From Clostridia bacterium (GTDB taxonomy: Bacteria; Bacillota; Clostridia; Lutisporales; Lutisporaceae), in contig JAQSYB010000141.1 of assembly GCA_029256365.1 (NCBI GenBank), positions 1-5,280 of the forward strand: a stretch of DNA of 5,280 nucleotides, read 5' to 3'. Of this stretch, positions 1 to 5,263 are shown piece after piece. The position numbers and the translations under genes were made by a program. Positions within the stretch are counted from its first letter, which is position 1. The number at the start of each line of letters is the position of its first letter. The notes beneath the pieces were generated by a model, which was not told where the DNA came from, ran no database searches, and saw nothing but the letters and a program-made list of their open reading frames with translations.

Positions 1-282
1 CTGTAGACTTTTTATTCCAGCTTGTACAGAAGAAAACATACCTTTTTCAAATTCGATGTTTTGTATTATCTGCACTTTCCGCTTTTCCAATAAAGGCATC
101 AGCCTTTGTGCTTCATAGCCTACAACCACTCTTACATCGTCTATGCCAGCCTTTCGGAACGCATCAATTACCTTTTCTATAACTGTCTTGTCTCCCAAAG
201 GAAGCAGTGGCTTTAATTCTCCCATTCTCGAGGAATAACCAGCAGCTAAAACAATGGCTGCTATTTTTTGATAAGCTTCCAT
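1..282 (-). CDS. MobA/MocA-like nucleotidyltransferase, N-terminal part (cut by window edge)
   Basis: Only the first 94 codons lie in the window; the gene runs off at base 1. The protein opens with a Rossmann-type strand and the nucleotidyltransferase signature LAAGYSSRMGELKPLLPLG (residues 12-30), whose G-x-S-S-R-M-G and following Lys bind the nucleotide triphosphate. A second stretch, NIEFEKGMFSSVQAG (75-89), matches the N...GM..SV element seen in MobA/MocA-type enzymes. These transfer CMP or GMP to molybdopterin, so molybdenum-cofactor maturation is the likeliest role. However, the substrate-deciding C-terminal half is missing, and related NTP transferases act on sugars or other phosphates. 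The start at 282 is supported by AGGAGG at 291-296, 8 bases upstream; an ATG at 289 is out of frame. The gene follows thrS but is separated by a terminator and has its own promoter. I am confident of the fold, not of the substrate. Confidence 0.85.
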   Translation of the reverse strand, partial: MEAYQKIAAIVLAAGYSSRMGELKPLLPLGDKTVIEKVIDAFRKAGIDDVRVVVGYEAQRLMPLLEKRKVQIIQNIEFEKGMFSSVQAGIKSLQ

Positions 283-312
283 AATCCATGCCTCCTATGA
301 TTTTCTCTTATC

Positions 313-343
313 ATTATATTAACATGAACCTTTCTTAATACAA
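313..343 (-). promoter_or_regulatory. Probable promoter of the nucleotidyltransferase gene
   Basis: A perfect TATAAT -10 box lies at 318-313 on the minus strand. The only -35 candidate is TTGTAT at 343-338, with a long 19-base spacer and just three consensus matches. Transcription would start near 306, leaving a leader of about 24 bases that contains AGGAGG. Its position between the thrS terminator and the start codon supports a real promoter. The weak -35 keeps confidence moderate. Confidence 0.5.
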
Positions 344-362
344 GACCTAGTAAGATAAATAG

Positions 363-419
363 AAAAAACTCCTAAAGTTCATGTTCACAGATTATTCGTC
401 TGTGGTGACTTTAGGAGTT
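363..419 (-). terminator. Long two-part hairpin terminator of thrS
   Basis: On the minus strand a perfect 12-bp outer stem (AACTCCTAAAGT at 419-408 with ACTTTAGGAGTT at 378-367) encloses an asymmetric internal loop of 3 and 7 bases. Inside that is a 6-bp inner stem (CACAGA 404-399 with TCTGTG 391-386) with a 7-base loop. Six T residues overlap and follow the outer stem at 368-363. It lies 38 bases beyond the thrS stop. This is a good Rho-independent terminator for minus-strand transcription, but larger than a usual one. On the plus strand the T tract is poor, and there is no convergent gene to terminate. Confidence 0.85.
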
Positions 420-457
420 CTCTTTCATTGCTTATGCTATGATCTGATTAACATAAC

Positions 458-2368
458 TTACTTATTGATTTTCTCTTTTATTTCTTTTTGAATACTCACG
501 ATGAAGTCTTCCAAATTCAAGGAACCTCTGTCCCCTTCTTTTCTGTCTCTTACCGCTACAGCATTGTTTTCAATTTCCTTATCACCAACAATGAGCATGT
601 ACGGAATCTTTTGCATTTGAGCTTCTCTGATTTTATAGCCTATCTTTTCATTTCTGTTGTCTAGCTCTACTCTGATATCCAGCTCTTCTAATCTTTTCAC
701 TACTTGAACTGCATAGTCATTTTGTCTTTCTGATATCGGCATAACCTTCACTTGAACCGGTGCCAACCATATTGGGAACGCACCAGCATAGTGTTCAGTC
801 AATATTGCGATAAACCTTTCAATGCTTCCAAATATTACTCTGTGAATCATTGCAGGTCTATGCTTTTCACCGTCAGCTCCTACATATGTGAGGTCAAAAC
901 GCTCAGGCATCTGCATATCCAACTGAATTGTTCCGCACTGCCATGTACGTCCAATGCTGTCTTTTAAATGGAAATCTATCTTAGGTCCATAGAAGGCTCC
1001 ATCTCCCTCATTGATGATATAAGGCTTGCCCAATGTATCTAAGGCATCCTTCAAGGCATCAGTTGCCAAATCCCAAGATTCTATTGTTCCAATAAATTTC
1101 TCTGGTCTAGTAGAAAGCTCCATATGGTATTCAAAGCCAAACAAATTGTAGAAAGAATCTATCATTTTGGCAACGCCTATGATTTCATCCTTTATCTGTG
1201 AAGGCATCATGAATATATGGGCATCGTCTTGAGTAAAGCATCTAACCCTCATTAATCCGTGAAGAGCTCCAGCAAGCTCATGTCTATGCACCAGACCTAG
1301 CTCTCCAACTCTCAAAGGCAACTCTCTATAGCTGTGCATTTCTCTTGCATACATCATCATGCCACCAGGACAATTCATTGGCTTTAATGCAAAGTCACCG
1401 TCGTCAATTTTTGTAGTATACATGTTATCCTTGTATTTGTCCCAATGCCCTGATCTATGCCACAATTCTTCATCCAATATAATAGGTGTCTTAATTTCTT
1501 GATAGTTATTCTTCTTATGCTCTTTTCTCCAGAAATCTTCAAGTATATTTCTTAATATCATTCCCTTTGGATGGAAGAATGGGAAACCAGGTCCCTCTTC
1601 ATGCAAGCTGAATAAGTCAAGCTCCTTGCCTAGTTTTCTATGATCTCGTTTCTTTGCTTCCTCCAGCATTAGAAGATATTCATCTAATTGACTTTTCTTT
1701 GCAAAGGCTGTGCCGTATATTCTTTGCAGCATCTTATTCTTTTCACTGCCTCTCCAGTATGCACCTGCAACATTTAGTAGCTTTATTGCCTTTAACTTGC
1801 CTGTTGATGGAGCATGAGGACCAGCGCATAAATCTACAAATTCACCCTGCTTGTAGAAAGATATGATCTCATCTTCGCCTAAATCATTTATCAATTCTAC
1901 CTTATAGCTTTCACCAAGCTTTTCTACCAGCTCCAAAGCTTCCTTACGAGGAAGTTCAAAACGCTCAAGCTTTAGGTCTTCTTTAACAATTTTCTCCATT
2001 TCCTTCTCTATGGCTTTTAAATCCTCTTCAGTAAATGGCTTTTCAGAATCAAAGTCATAATAAAAACCATTGTCAATAGCTGGACCTATTGCCAATTTAA
2101 CATTGGGATATAATCTTTTCACTGCCTGCGCCAATGTATGTGAACCTGTATGTCTCAAGGCCCATTTGCCTTCAGCATCATCAAATGTCAATATTTCTAA
2201 GCTGCAATCTTCATTCAATTGATGAATAAGACCAACGGTCTTCCCATTCACCTTTGCTGCCATAGCTGCTTTTAGAAGGCCGCTGCCGATTGAGGCAACT
2301 ACTTCTTCAACAGTTATTCCCTTTTGATACTCTTTTACAGAGCCATCTTTTAAAGTAATTTTAATCAT
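458..2368 (-). CDS. thrS: Threonyl-tRNA synthetase (ThrRS, class II)
   Basis: This cytoplasmic enzyme of 636 aa, normal family length, charges tRNA-Thr with threonine using ATP and edits mischarged Ser-tRNA-Thr. Domains in order are a TGS domain (about 1-62), the N2 editing domain (about 63-225), the class II catalytic core (about 245-535) and the anticodon-binding domain (about 538-630). The editing residues are present as H73 and H77 in HTGSH and C181 and H185 in DLCAGPH. The zinc ligands that select threonine are C333 (MNCPGG), H384 (DDAH) and H509. Motif 2 is around VHRHELAGALHGLMRVRCF (360-378) and motif 3 is HRVIFGSIERF (509-519) with R518. The start is fixed by GGAGG at 2377-2381, 8 bases upstream. 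Expression is controlled by a T-box leader and its own promoter, and a strong terminator follows. No key residue is missing and I see nothing abnormal in the frame. Confidence 0.99.
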   Translation of the reverse strand: MIKITLKDGSVKEYQKGITVEEVVASIGSGLLKAAMAAKVNGKTVGLIHQLNEDCSLEILTFDDAEGKWALRHTGSHTLAQAVKRLYPNVKLAIGPAIDNGFYYDFDSEKPFTEEDLKAIEKEMEKIVKEDLKLERFELPRKEALELVEKLGESYKVELINDLGEDEIISFYKQGEFVDLCAGPHAPSTGKLKAIKLLNVAGAYWRGSEKNKMLQRIYGTAFAKKSQLDEYLLMLEEAKKRDHRKLGKELDLFSLHEEGPGFPFFHPKGMILRNILEDFWRKEHKKNNYQEIKTPIILDEELWHRSGHWDKYKDNMYTTKIDDGDFALKPMNCPGGMMMYAREMHSYRELPLRVGELGLVHRHELAGALHGLMRVRCFTQDDAHIFMMPSQIKDEIIGVAKMIDSFYNLFGFEYHMELSTRPEKFIGTIESWDLATDALKDALDTLGKPYIINEGDGAFYGPKIDFHLKDSIGRTWQCGTIQLDMQMPERFDLTYVGADGEKHRPAMIHRVIFGSIERFIAILTEHYAGAFPIWLAPVQVKVMPISERQNDYAVQVVKRLEELDIRVELDNRNEKIGYKIREAQMQKIPYMLIVGDKEIENNAVAVRDRKEGDRGSLNLEDFIVSIQKEIKEKINK

Positions 2369-2399
2369 CTTTTTTTCCTCCTTTTATATATATTAGACA

Positions 2400-2439
2400 A
2401 AAACAAAAACTCCCATCCCTATAAAAGGGGCGAGAGTTT
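2400..2439 (-). terminator. T-box regulatory terminator upstream of thrS
   Basis: The minus strand forms AAACTC (2439-2434) with GAGTTT (2412-2407), extended through GC-rich pairs between the CGCCCC and GGGATGG arms with wobble pairs and one mismatch, around a TTTTATA loop. A run GTTTTTGTTTTTG follows. The left arm holds the bases needed by the antiterminator, so this is the off-state terminator of the T-box. It ends about 30 bases before the thrS start codon. Confidence 0.9.
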
Positions 2440-2650
2440 ATTCGCGGTTCCACCCTAGTTTGTTCTTTAGGATTATAACGTAATCAACGTAAAAGCTTAC
2501 TTCTATTCAGCTCAAAGCTACAAGGTGGTTTTCAAGCACATTTACTTGGAAATGCTTTCAGCCGGTGACATTTCCTCTCTGTAAGCAATTATTGCTTTAC
2601 TCGTCCTTATCATTGCTTTTATCTATATCATGAATTTACAAATTTATATT
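2400..2650 (-). promoter_or_regulatory. T-box riboswitch leader of thrS (Thr specifier ACC)
   Basis: This leader senses the charging state of tRNA-Thr and lets thrS transcription continue when uncharged tRNA accumulates. Reading down the minus strand it has the GATAAGGACGAGTA start of stem I (ending near 2599), the AGAGAGGAAATG element (2580-2569) and the distal loop region ending in GCATTTCC. Next comes a specifier loop TTGAAAACCACC in which ACC at 2529-2527, followed by A, is the threonine codon. A small stem GATTA/TAATC (2485-2471) may be stem III. The T-box consensus AGGGTGGAACCGCG is intact at 2456-2443; its TGGA would pair with a tRNA end of UCCA. AGGG can pair with CCCT at 2429-2426, which is also part of the terminator arm, so the two folds exclude each other. 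There is one T-box copy, not a tandem array. The 5' boundary is estimated from the promoter. Confidence 0.96.
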
Positions 2651-2656
2651 AAACAA

Positions 2657-2685
2657 ATTCTATACCACTTTAATTTTAATGTCAA
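2657..2685 (-). promoter_or_regulatory. Vegetative promoter of the thrS T-box transcript
   Basis: A perfect -35 TTGACA at 2685-2680 is followed by a 17-base spacer and TAGAAT (5 of 6 consensus bases) at 2662-2657. The predicted start near 2650 lies a few tens of bases before T-box stem I, as expected. The promoter begins 22 bases after the stop codon of the DUF445 gene, with no terminator between. Confidence 0.85.
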
Positions 2686-2706
2686 TAGCTAATTATGTAT
2701 GGCTTA

Positions 2707-3303
2707 TCAAATAAACATGACCAGTATTCCTTGTAATAACCCAATCACTGCGCCAAGTACTCCACCTAATACTTCAATGTGCTTTAATTCTTTGGAAGAA
2801 AGCTGAATAATCATATCCTCAATTTTCTCCAACTCAAACTCATCTATTTTATCAGCCACCATTTGGCCAACTTTGACCTTTTCAATTGCTTTGTTGGTCA
2901 AATCATCTATTGTTCGATCTAGTATGCCTGCAGCCTCTATGTCAATTTGTTCACCGACATATTCCAGAAGCTTTTGTTTGATTGAAGAAGGGATCAAGGA
3001 TGGCAACTTTAGCTCTAGGGTCTTTATTACTCTTTTCCGAATGCTATCCAATACCTCTGTTTTGTTTTCTTCTGTAACCAGCTGCTCTATAATATCGTTA
3101 ACTCTGATGAGCTCATTTTCTACAGCCTCTCCAATGCTTTTGGCTATTTCGCTTCTTCTTCTAGGTATTAACCCTTGAATTTTAAAACTTGTTAGAGGTA
3201 TCTTGATTGGTGTTATAGGACGAAATAGCATTTTTATTGCCAATACGTTTGTTATCCAACCTATAATGCCTCCAACAATTATCATAATCGTTAATTGCAA
3301 CAT
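2707..3303 (-). CDS. Short DUF445 family membrane protein
   Basis: This protein of about 198 aa matches the DUF445 family, whose biochemical function is unknown; Bacillus YheB is a longer member at roughly 375 aa. A hydrophobic segment near the N terminus (about 2-24) runs into GWITNVLAIKMLFRP (15-29), followed by GLIPRRRSEIAKSIG (44-58), both family hallmarks. The middle is charged and mostly helical. The end, ELKHIEVLGGVLGAVIGLLQGIL, is a conserved tail and a second hydrophobic segment. It is therefore probably membrane-anchored at both ends. An in-frame ATG at 3336 would add 11 residues, but that ATG overlaps a likely TATAAT box. The ATG at 3303 has GGTGAT three bases upstream, in the same register as the full GGAGGTGAT pairing, so I prefer 3303. 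The gene lies between ytxC and thrS. No terminator follows, so its transcript probably enters the thrS leader. Confidence 0.88.
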   Translation of the reverse strand: MLQLTIMIIVGGIIGWITNVLAIKMLFRPITPIKIPLTSFKIQGLIPRRRSEIAKSIGEAVENELIRVNDIIEQLVTEENKTEVLDSIRKRVIKTLELKLPSLIPSSIKQKLLEYVGEQIDIEAAGILDRTIDDLTNKAIEKVKVGQMVADKIDEFELEKIEDMIIQLSSKELKHIEVLGGVLGAVIGLLQGILVMFI

Positions 3304-3306
3304 TTT

Positions 3307-3312
3307 ATCACC
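3307..3312 (-). promoter_or_regulatory. Ribosome binding site that sets the DUF445 start
   Basis: GGTGAT followed by AAA and ATG matches the 3' part of the full Shine-Dalgarno AAGGAGGTGATC in the correct register for the ATG at 3303. The upstream ATG at 3336 has only GTGAT, and that sequence also forms part of the promoter. This favours the shorter protein. Confidence 0.65.
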
Positions 3313-3334
3313 AGCTTGCTTTTGTAATAGTTTC

Positions 3335-3343
3335 ATTATATCA
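3335..3343 (-). promoter_or_regulatory. Probable extended -10 promoter of the DUF445 gene
   Basis: The minus strand reads TGATATAAT at 3343-3335, a perfect TATAAT preceded by the TGn extended -10 motif. No good -35 is seen 16-18 bases upstream, which extended -10 promoters tolerate. Transcription would begin about 20-25 bases upstream of the ATG at 3303. The element sits between the ytxC stop and the DUF445 start, so the gene may be both read through from ytxC and transcribed independently. Confidence 0.55.
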
Positions 3344-3353
3344 CAAAATCAAG

Positions 3354-4274
3354 CTATAGCCTATAGTTGTTTAGCTCCACGCTTGCATTGCTGCTGCATA
3401 ATTCACAGCCGGGACAAATACTTATCCTGTCACTGAACACATTGGTAATGGTTCTTACCAGCTCCTTGTTCGCAAAGCTGTTGAGACTATGGAGATAGAT
3501 TTTTCGAGGTGATATTGTAATGAGGGTGCTTATCAGCAAATCATCATAATTGATATCCCCTTCCGCAATATCAGCTCTAATCTCTTCAAAAAACTCGCCA
3601 TTCACTTTATTTTTTTCGTTATCTAGCAGTAAGTACTTTCCATCCGATAGCGGCATTAAGTGTAATACATCAAGCTTGCATTCTTGAATTTCAACAAAAT
3701 ACTTTAATAATTTTATAAACTCGTTGTATTCTCGTTCTGTAATAAAAACCTCAATTGCCCTTTCAATGGTTTCACTAAGTTCTTTGATGTAGCTATGAAG
3801 TCTGAAGTTTACCAAGCCATCTATTATTACTGTATCGTTGGTGGAAATGTACTCTAATATCTCTCTCATTACCTTATTTTTTCTGGTTAATTTATAGAAG
3901 CCTCCCGGCAATATTCCCTTATCCTCTTGTAAAAGCATGATTGCATTTTTGCAGATTGCATCTCGTTCTTTCTCATTTAAATAAAAATAATTTTCCTTTA
4001 TAATCTTTTTAATCAACTTTGCTTCCCAATTGCCAATGATTGCTTCCGTTATAATTCTAGAAATACAAAATTTAAATTCTTCGCAATTCTTTTTATCAGT
4101 CAGTCTAGTCAGCAGGTTATCTTTTAAGCCGCATTTTATAAATACATGATCATTAATATAATAATGTTCACAGGTACTATCAAATCCTTCTTGCTTCAAA
4201 ACATCCATTTGTTTATAAATGAAATCTTTTACGTTGTCTGCATAATTAATCGCTCCGATCGTTACAAGAAACAT
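3354..4274 (-). CDS. ytxC: YtxC-like putative sporulation protein
   Basis: I recognise this 306-aa protein as a YtxC-type protein, annotated in Clostridia as a putative sporulation protein; its molecular activity is not known. Landmarks are DGLVNFRLHSY (152-162), the helical stretch REYNEFIKLLKYFV (181-194), VLHLMPLSDGKYLLLD (203-218) and DDLLISTLITISPRKIYLHS (244-263). It shows no signal peptide or membrane segment and should be cytoplasmic. The last 20 residues contain CPGCELC (287-293), a CxxCxxC cluster that could bind a metal. Five further cysteines are scattered through the N-terminal third (35, 48, 64, 70, 108), and one lies at 199. The start at 4274 has AGGAG at 4283-4287, 8 bases upstream. 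In B. subtilis ytxC also lies directly upstream of thrS, which supports the identification. The DUF445 start follows 50 bases later, so co-transcription is likely. No convincing sigma-E or sigma-A promoter is visible in the 83-base gap upstream. Confidence 0.85.
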   Translation of the reverse strand: MFLVTIGAINYADNVKDFIYKQMDVLKQEGFDSTCEHYYINDHVFIKCGLKDNLLTRLTDKKNCEEFKFCISRIITEAIIGNWEAKLIKKIIKENYFYLNEKERDAICKNAIMLLQEDKGILPGGFYKLTRKNKVMREILEYISTNDTVIIDGLVNFRLHSYIKELSETIERAIEVFITEREYNEFIKLLKYFVEIQECKLDVLHLMPLSDGKYLLLDNEKNKVNGEFFEEIRADIAEGDINYDDLLISTLITISPRKIYLHSLNSFANKELVRTITNVFSDRISICPGCELCSSNASVELNNYRL

Positions 4275-4357
4275 TTCTTCAACTCCTTTCTTATATGTAG
4301 TATTTGCGGAGTAGCGACTTGTATTCAGAGTTTAAAATGCTTCTGTACATTTGCAAA

Positions 4358-5107
4358 TCAATAGGTTAGCGGCATGATTGATCCAATATCAAATATTTGC
4401 TTTGTGCTAAGTATTTTTACTTCAATTCCCTTACTTTTTAAAAAATCAACTATCTTGTAATTGTCCTGAATATTATCTAAATTACCTGTAAAAGCCATGA
4501 TGTTTTGCGAAATCAATCCACAGCAACCACCGATAAACCCGTAATCTAGTCCTTTCAGAATGATTCCACCCGGTTTTATGAGTAAGCATTCAATTCCACA
4601 TCCTTCGGCAGTCTTAGCAATTTTATAATCTGATGTAATAATTGTATTTTCGTCGACGACGCAAGTAGAGCATTTGGTGTAGCCTTGATTGACGTGTATC
4701 AGATTAATCTTATTTTTTTCAAATTCATTTATGATAGATCGATCCGTGTATTTTGTGTTATGAAAAGCAAAAGATCCCACCCTCAATACATTATATGCAA
4801 CGTTTTCCGGATAGTTTCTATTCAGCCAAGTCTCACCTTTTGTCAATGCAAATCCTTTTTTTGTTAGTACAGGCTGCAGCTCGTCAAAAACGTTTGGTGC
4901 TACGATCAGTTTATTATCCCCAATATGGTGAACAACTATATCAGGGTGACCATTAATTGCATCGTAAAGTTCTTTGCAGGGTATTGTTTTAATTGTCTCA
5001 ACACCAGCAATTGCAAGAGCCTTTTCTGCTTCATCTCCGATTCTATAATCTACCAGAGCAATTCTTATATTATTTATTGGTAAATTTGGTTTATGTACAA
5101 AAATCAT
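4358..5107 (-). CDS. DUF6873-like (GME-fold) protein of unknown function
   Basis: This protein of about 249 aa resembles the DUF6873 family, described as having the guanidino-modifying-enzyme (GME) fold; I recall no assigned reaction. Landmarks are KPNLP near the N terminus, HPDIVVHHIGDNKLIVAPN (54-72), NVLRVGSFAFHNTKYTD (106-121), HVNQGYTKCSTCVVD (138-152), GCGIECLLIKPGGI (169-182) and GLDYGFIGGCCGL (186-198). Near the end comes FDIGSIMPL. There are seven cysteines, including CSTC (146, 149) and the adjacent pair 195-196. GME enzymes use a C-terminal catalytic Cys with an acid and a His, so Cys195 or Cys196 with H60, H61 or H138 is a plausible but unproven site. There is no signal peptide or membrane segment. 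I chose the ATG at 5107 because AGAGG at 5117-5121 is 9 bases away; ATGs at 5116 and 5113 are too close to it. The gene follows the tRNA-Cys terminator and precedes ytxC by 83 bases. Confidence 0.8.
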   Translation of the reverse strand: MIFVHKPNLPINNIRIALVDYRIGDEAEKALAIAGVETIKTIPCKELYDAINGHPDIVVHHIGDNKLIVAPNVFDELQPVLTKKGFALTKGETWLNRNYPENVAYNVLRVGSFAFHNTKYTDRSIINEFEKNKINLIHVNQGYTKCSTCVVDENTIITSDYKIAKTAEGCGIECLLIKPGGIILKGLDYGFIGGCCGLISQNIMAFTGNLDNIQDNYKIVDFLKSKGIEVKILSTKQIFDIGSIMPLTY

Positions 5108-5116
5108 ACTCATCAT

Positions 5117-5121
5117 CCTCT
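5117..5121 (-). promoter_or_regulatory. Ribosome binding site that sets the DUF6873 start
   Basis: AGAGG on the minus strand is directly followed by ATGATGAGTATG. The first ATG abuts the site and the second is only 3 bases away, whereas the ATG at 5107 is 9 bases away. Initiation at 5107 is therefore favoured, shortening the protein by three residues relative to the longest frame. Confidence 0.6.
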
Positions 5122-5141
5122 GTTTTCATTCTACAAAAAAC

Positions 5142-5168
5142 AAAAAAACTTATCGTTTCCAATAAGCT
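5142..5168 (-). terminator. Terminator of the tRNA-Gly/tRNA-Cys transcript
   Basis: On the minus strand CTTATTG (5166-5160) pairs with CGATAAG (5155-5149) around a GAAA tetraloop, with one T-G wobble. Two further pairs extend the base, and seven T residues (5148-5142) follow, then G and another T run. It starts 18 bases after the CCA end of tRNA-Cys. The DUF6873 gene begins about 35 bases later, so read-through could supply its mRNA. Confidence 0.85.
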
Positions 5169-5186
5169 AGATTAAAAATTAAATTT

Positions 5187-5260
5187 TGGAGGCGGCACCC
5201 GGATTTGAACCGGGGATGAAGGATTTGCAGTCCTCTACCTTACCACTTGGTTATGCCGCC
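5187..5260 (-). tRNA. tRNA-Cys (anticodon GCA)
   Basis: The minus strand folds as a complete 74-base cloverleaf with encoded CCA (5189-5187). The acceptor stem GGCGGCA (5260-5254) pairs with TGCCGCC (5197-5191), and the discriminator is T, the usual identity base of tRNA-Cys. The D stem is ACC/GGT. The anticodon stem is GAGGA/TCCTT with loop CTGCAAA, giving anticodon GCA at 5228-5226. The T stem is CCCGG/CCGGG with loop TTCAAAT. There is no intron or long variable arm. It is the last gene of a tRNA cluster, preceded 3 bases upstream by a tRNA-Gly. Confidence 0.97.
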
Positions 5261-5263
5261 ATA

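Noticed and set aside
752..1866. Open frames on the plus strand inside thrS (752-967 and 1654-1866)
   Set aside because: They overlap a complete, strongly conserved thrS on the other strand, have no recognisable protein features and read as antisense shadows.
3353..3366. Adjacent palindromes GCTATAGC and CTATAG at the ytxC stop, upstream of the DUF445 promoter
   Set aside because: They could be an operator, but they are short, AT-rich and partly within ytxC coding sequence; no support beyond symmetry.
2873..3436. Plus-strand open frames over the DUF445 gene and the ytxC end
   Set aside because: They lie opposite conserved coding sequence and their low-complexity hydrophobic translations match antisense of AT-rich genes.
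4290..4315. Possible sporulation (sigma-E-like) -10 CATATAAG upstream of ytxC
   Set aside because: The -10 resembles CATACAAT, but no matching -35 occurs at the required spacing, so a promoter call would be speculative.
4335..4352. Small hairpin AAATG/CATTT between the DUF6873 gene and ytxC
   Set aside because: It has only five AT-rich pairs, an 8-base loop and four T residues; too weak to call a terminator.
5128..5133. TAGAAT -10-like box just upstream of the DUF6873 gene
   Set aside because: There is no -35 at 16-18 bases (ACGATA at 17) and no TGn extension; the predicted start would almost touch the start codon.
4146..5175. Plus-strand open frames over the ytxC start, the DUF6873 gene and the tRNA terminator
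   Set aside because: They mutually overlap, lie opposite real genes and show no family resemblance.
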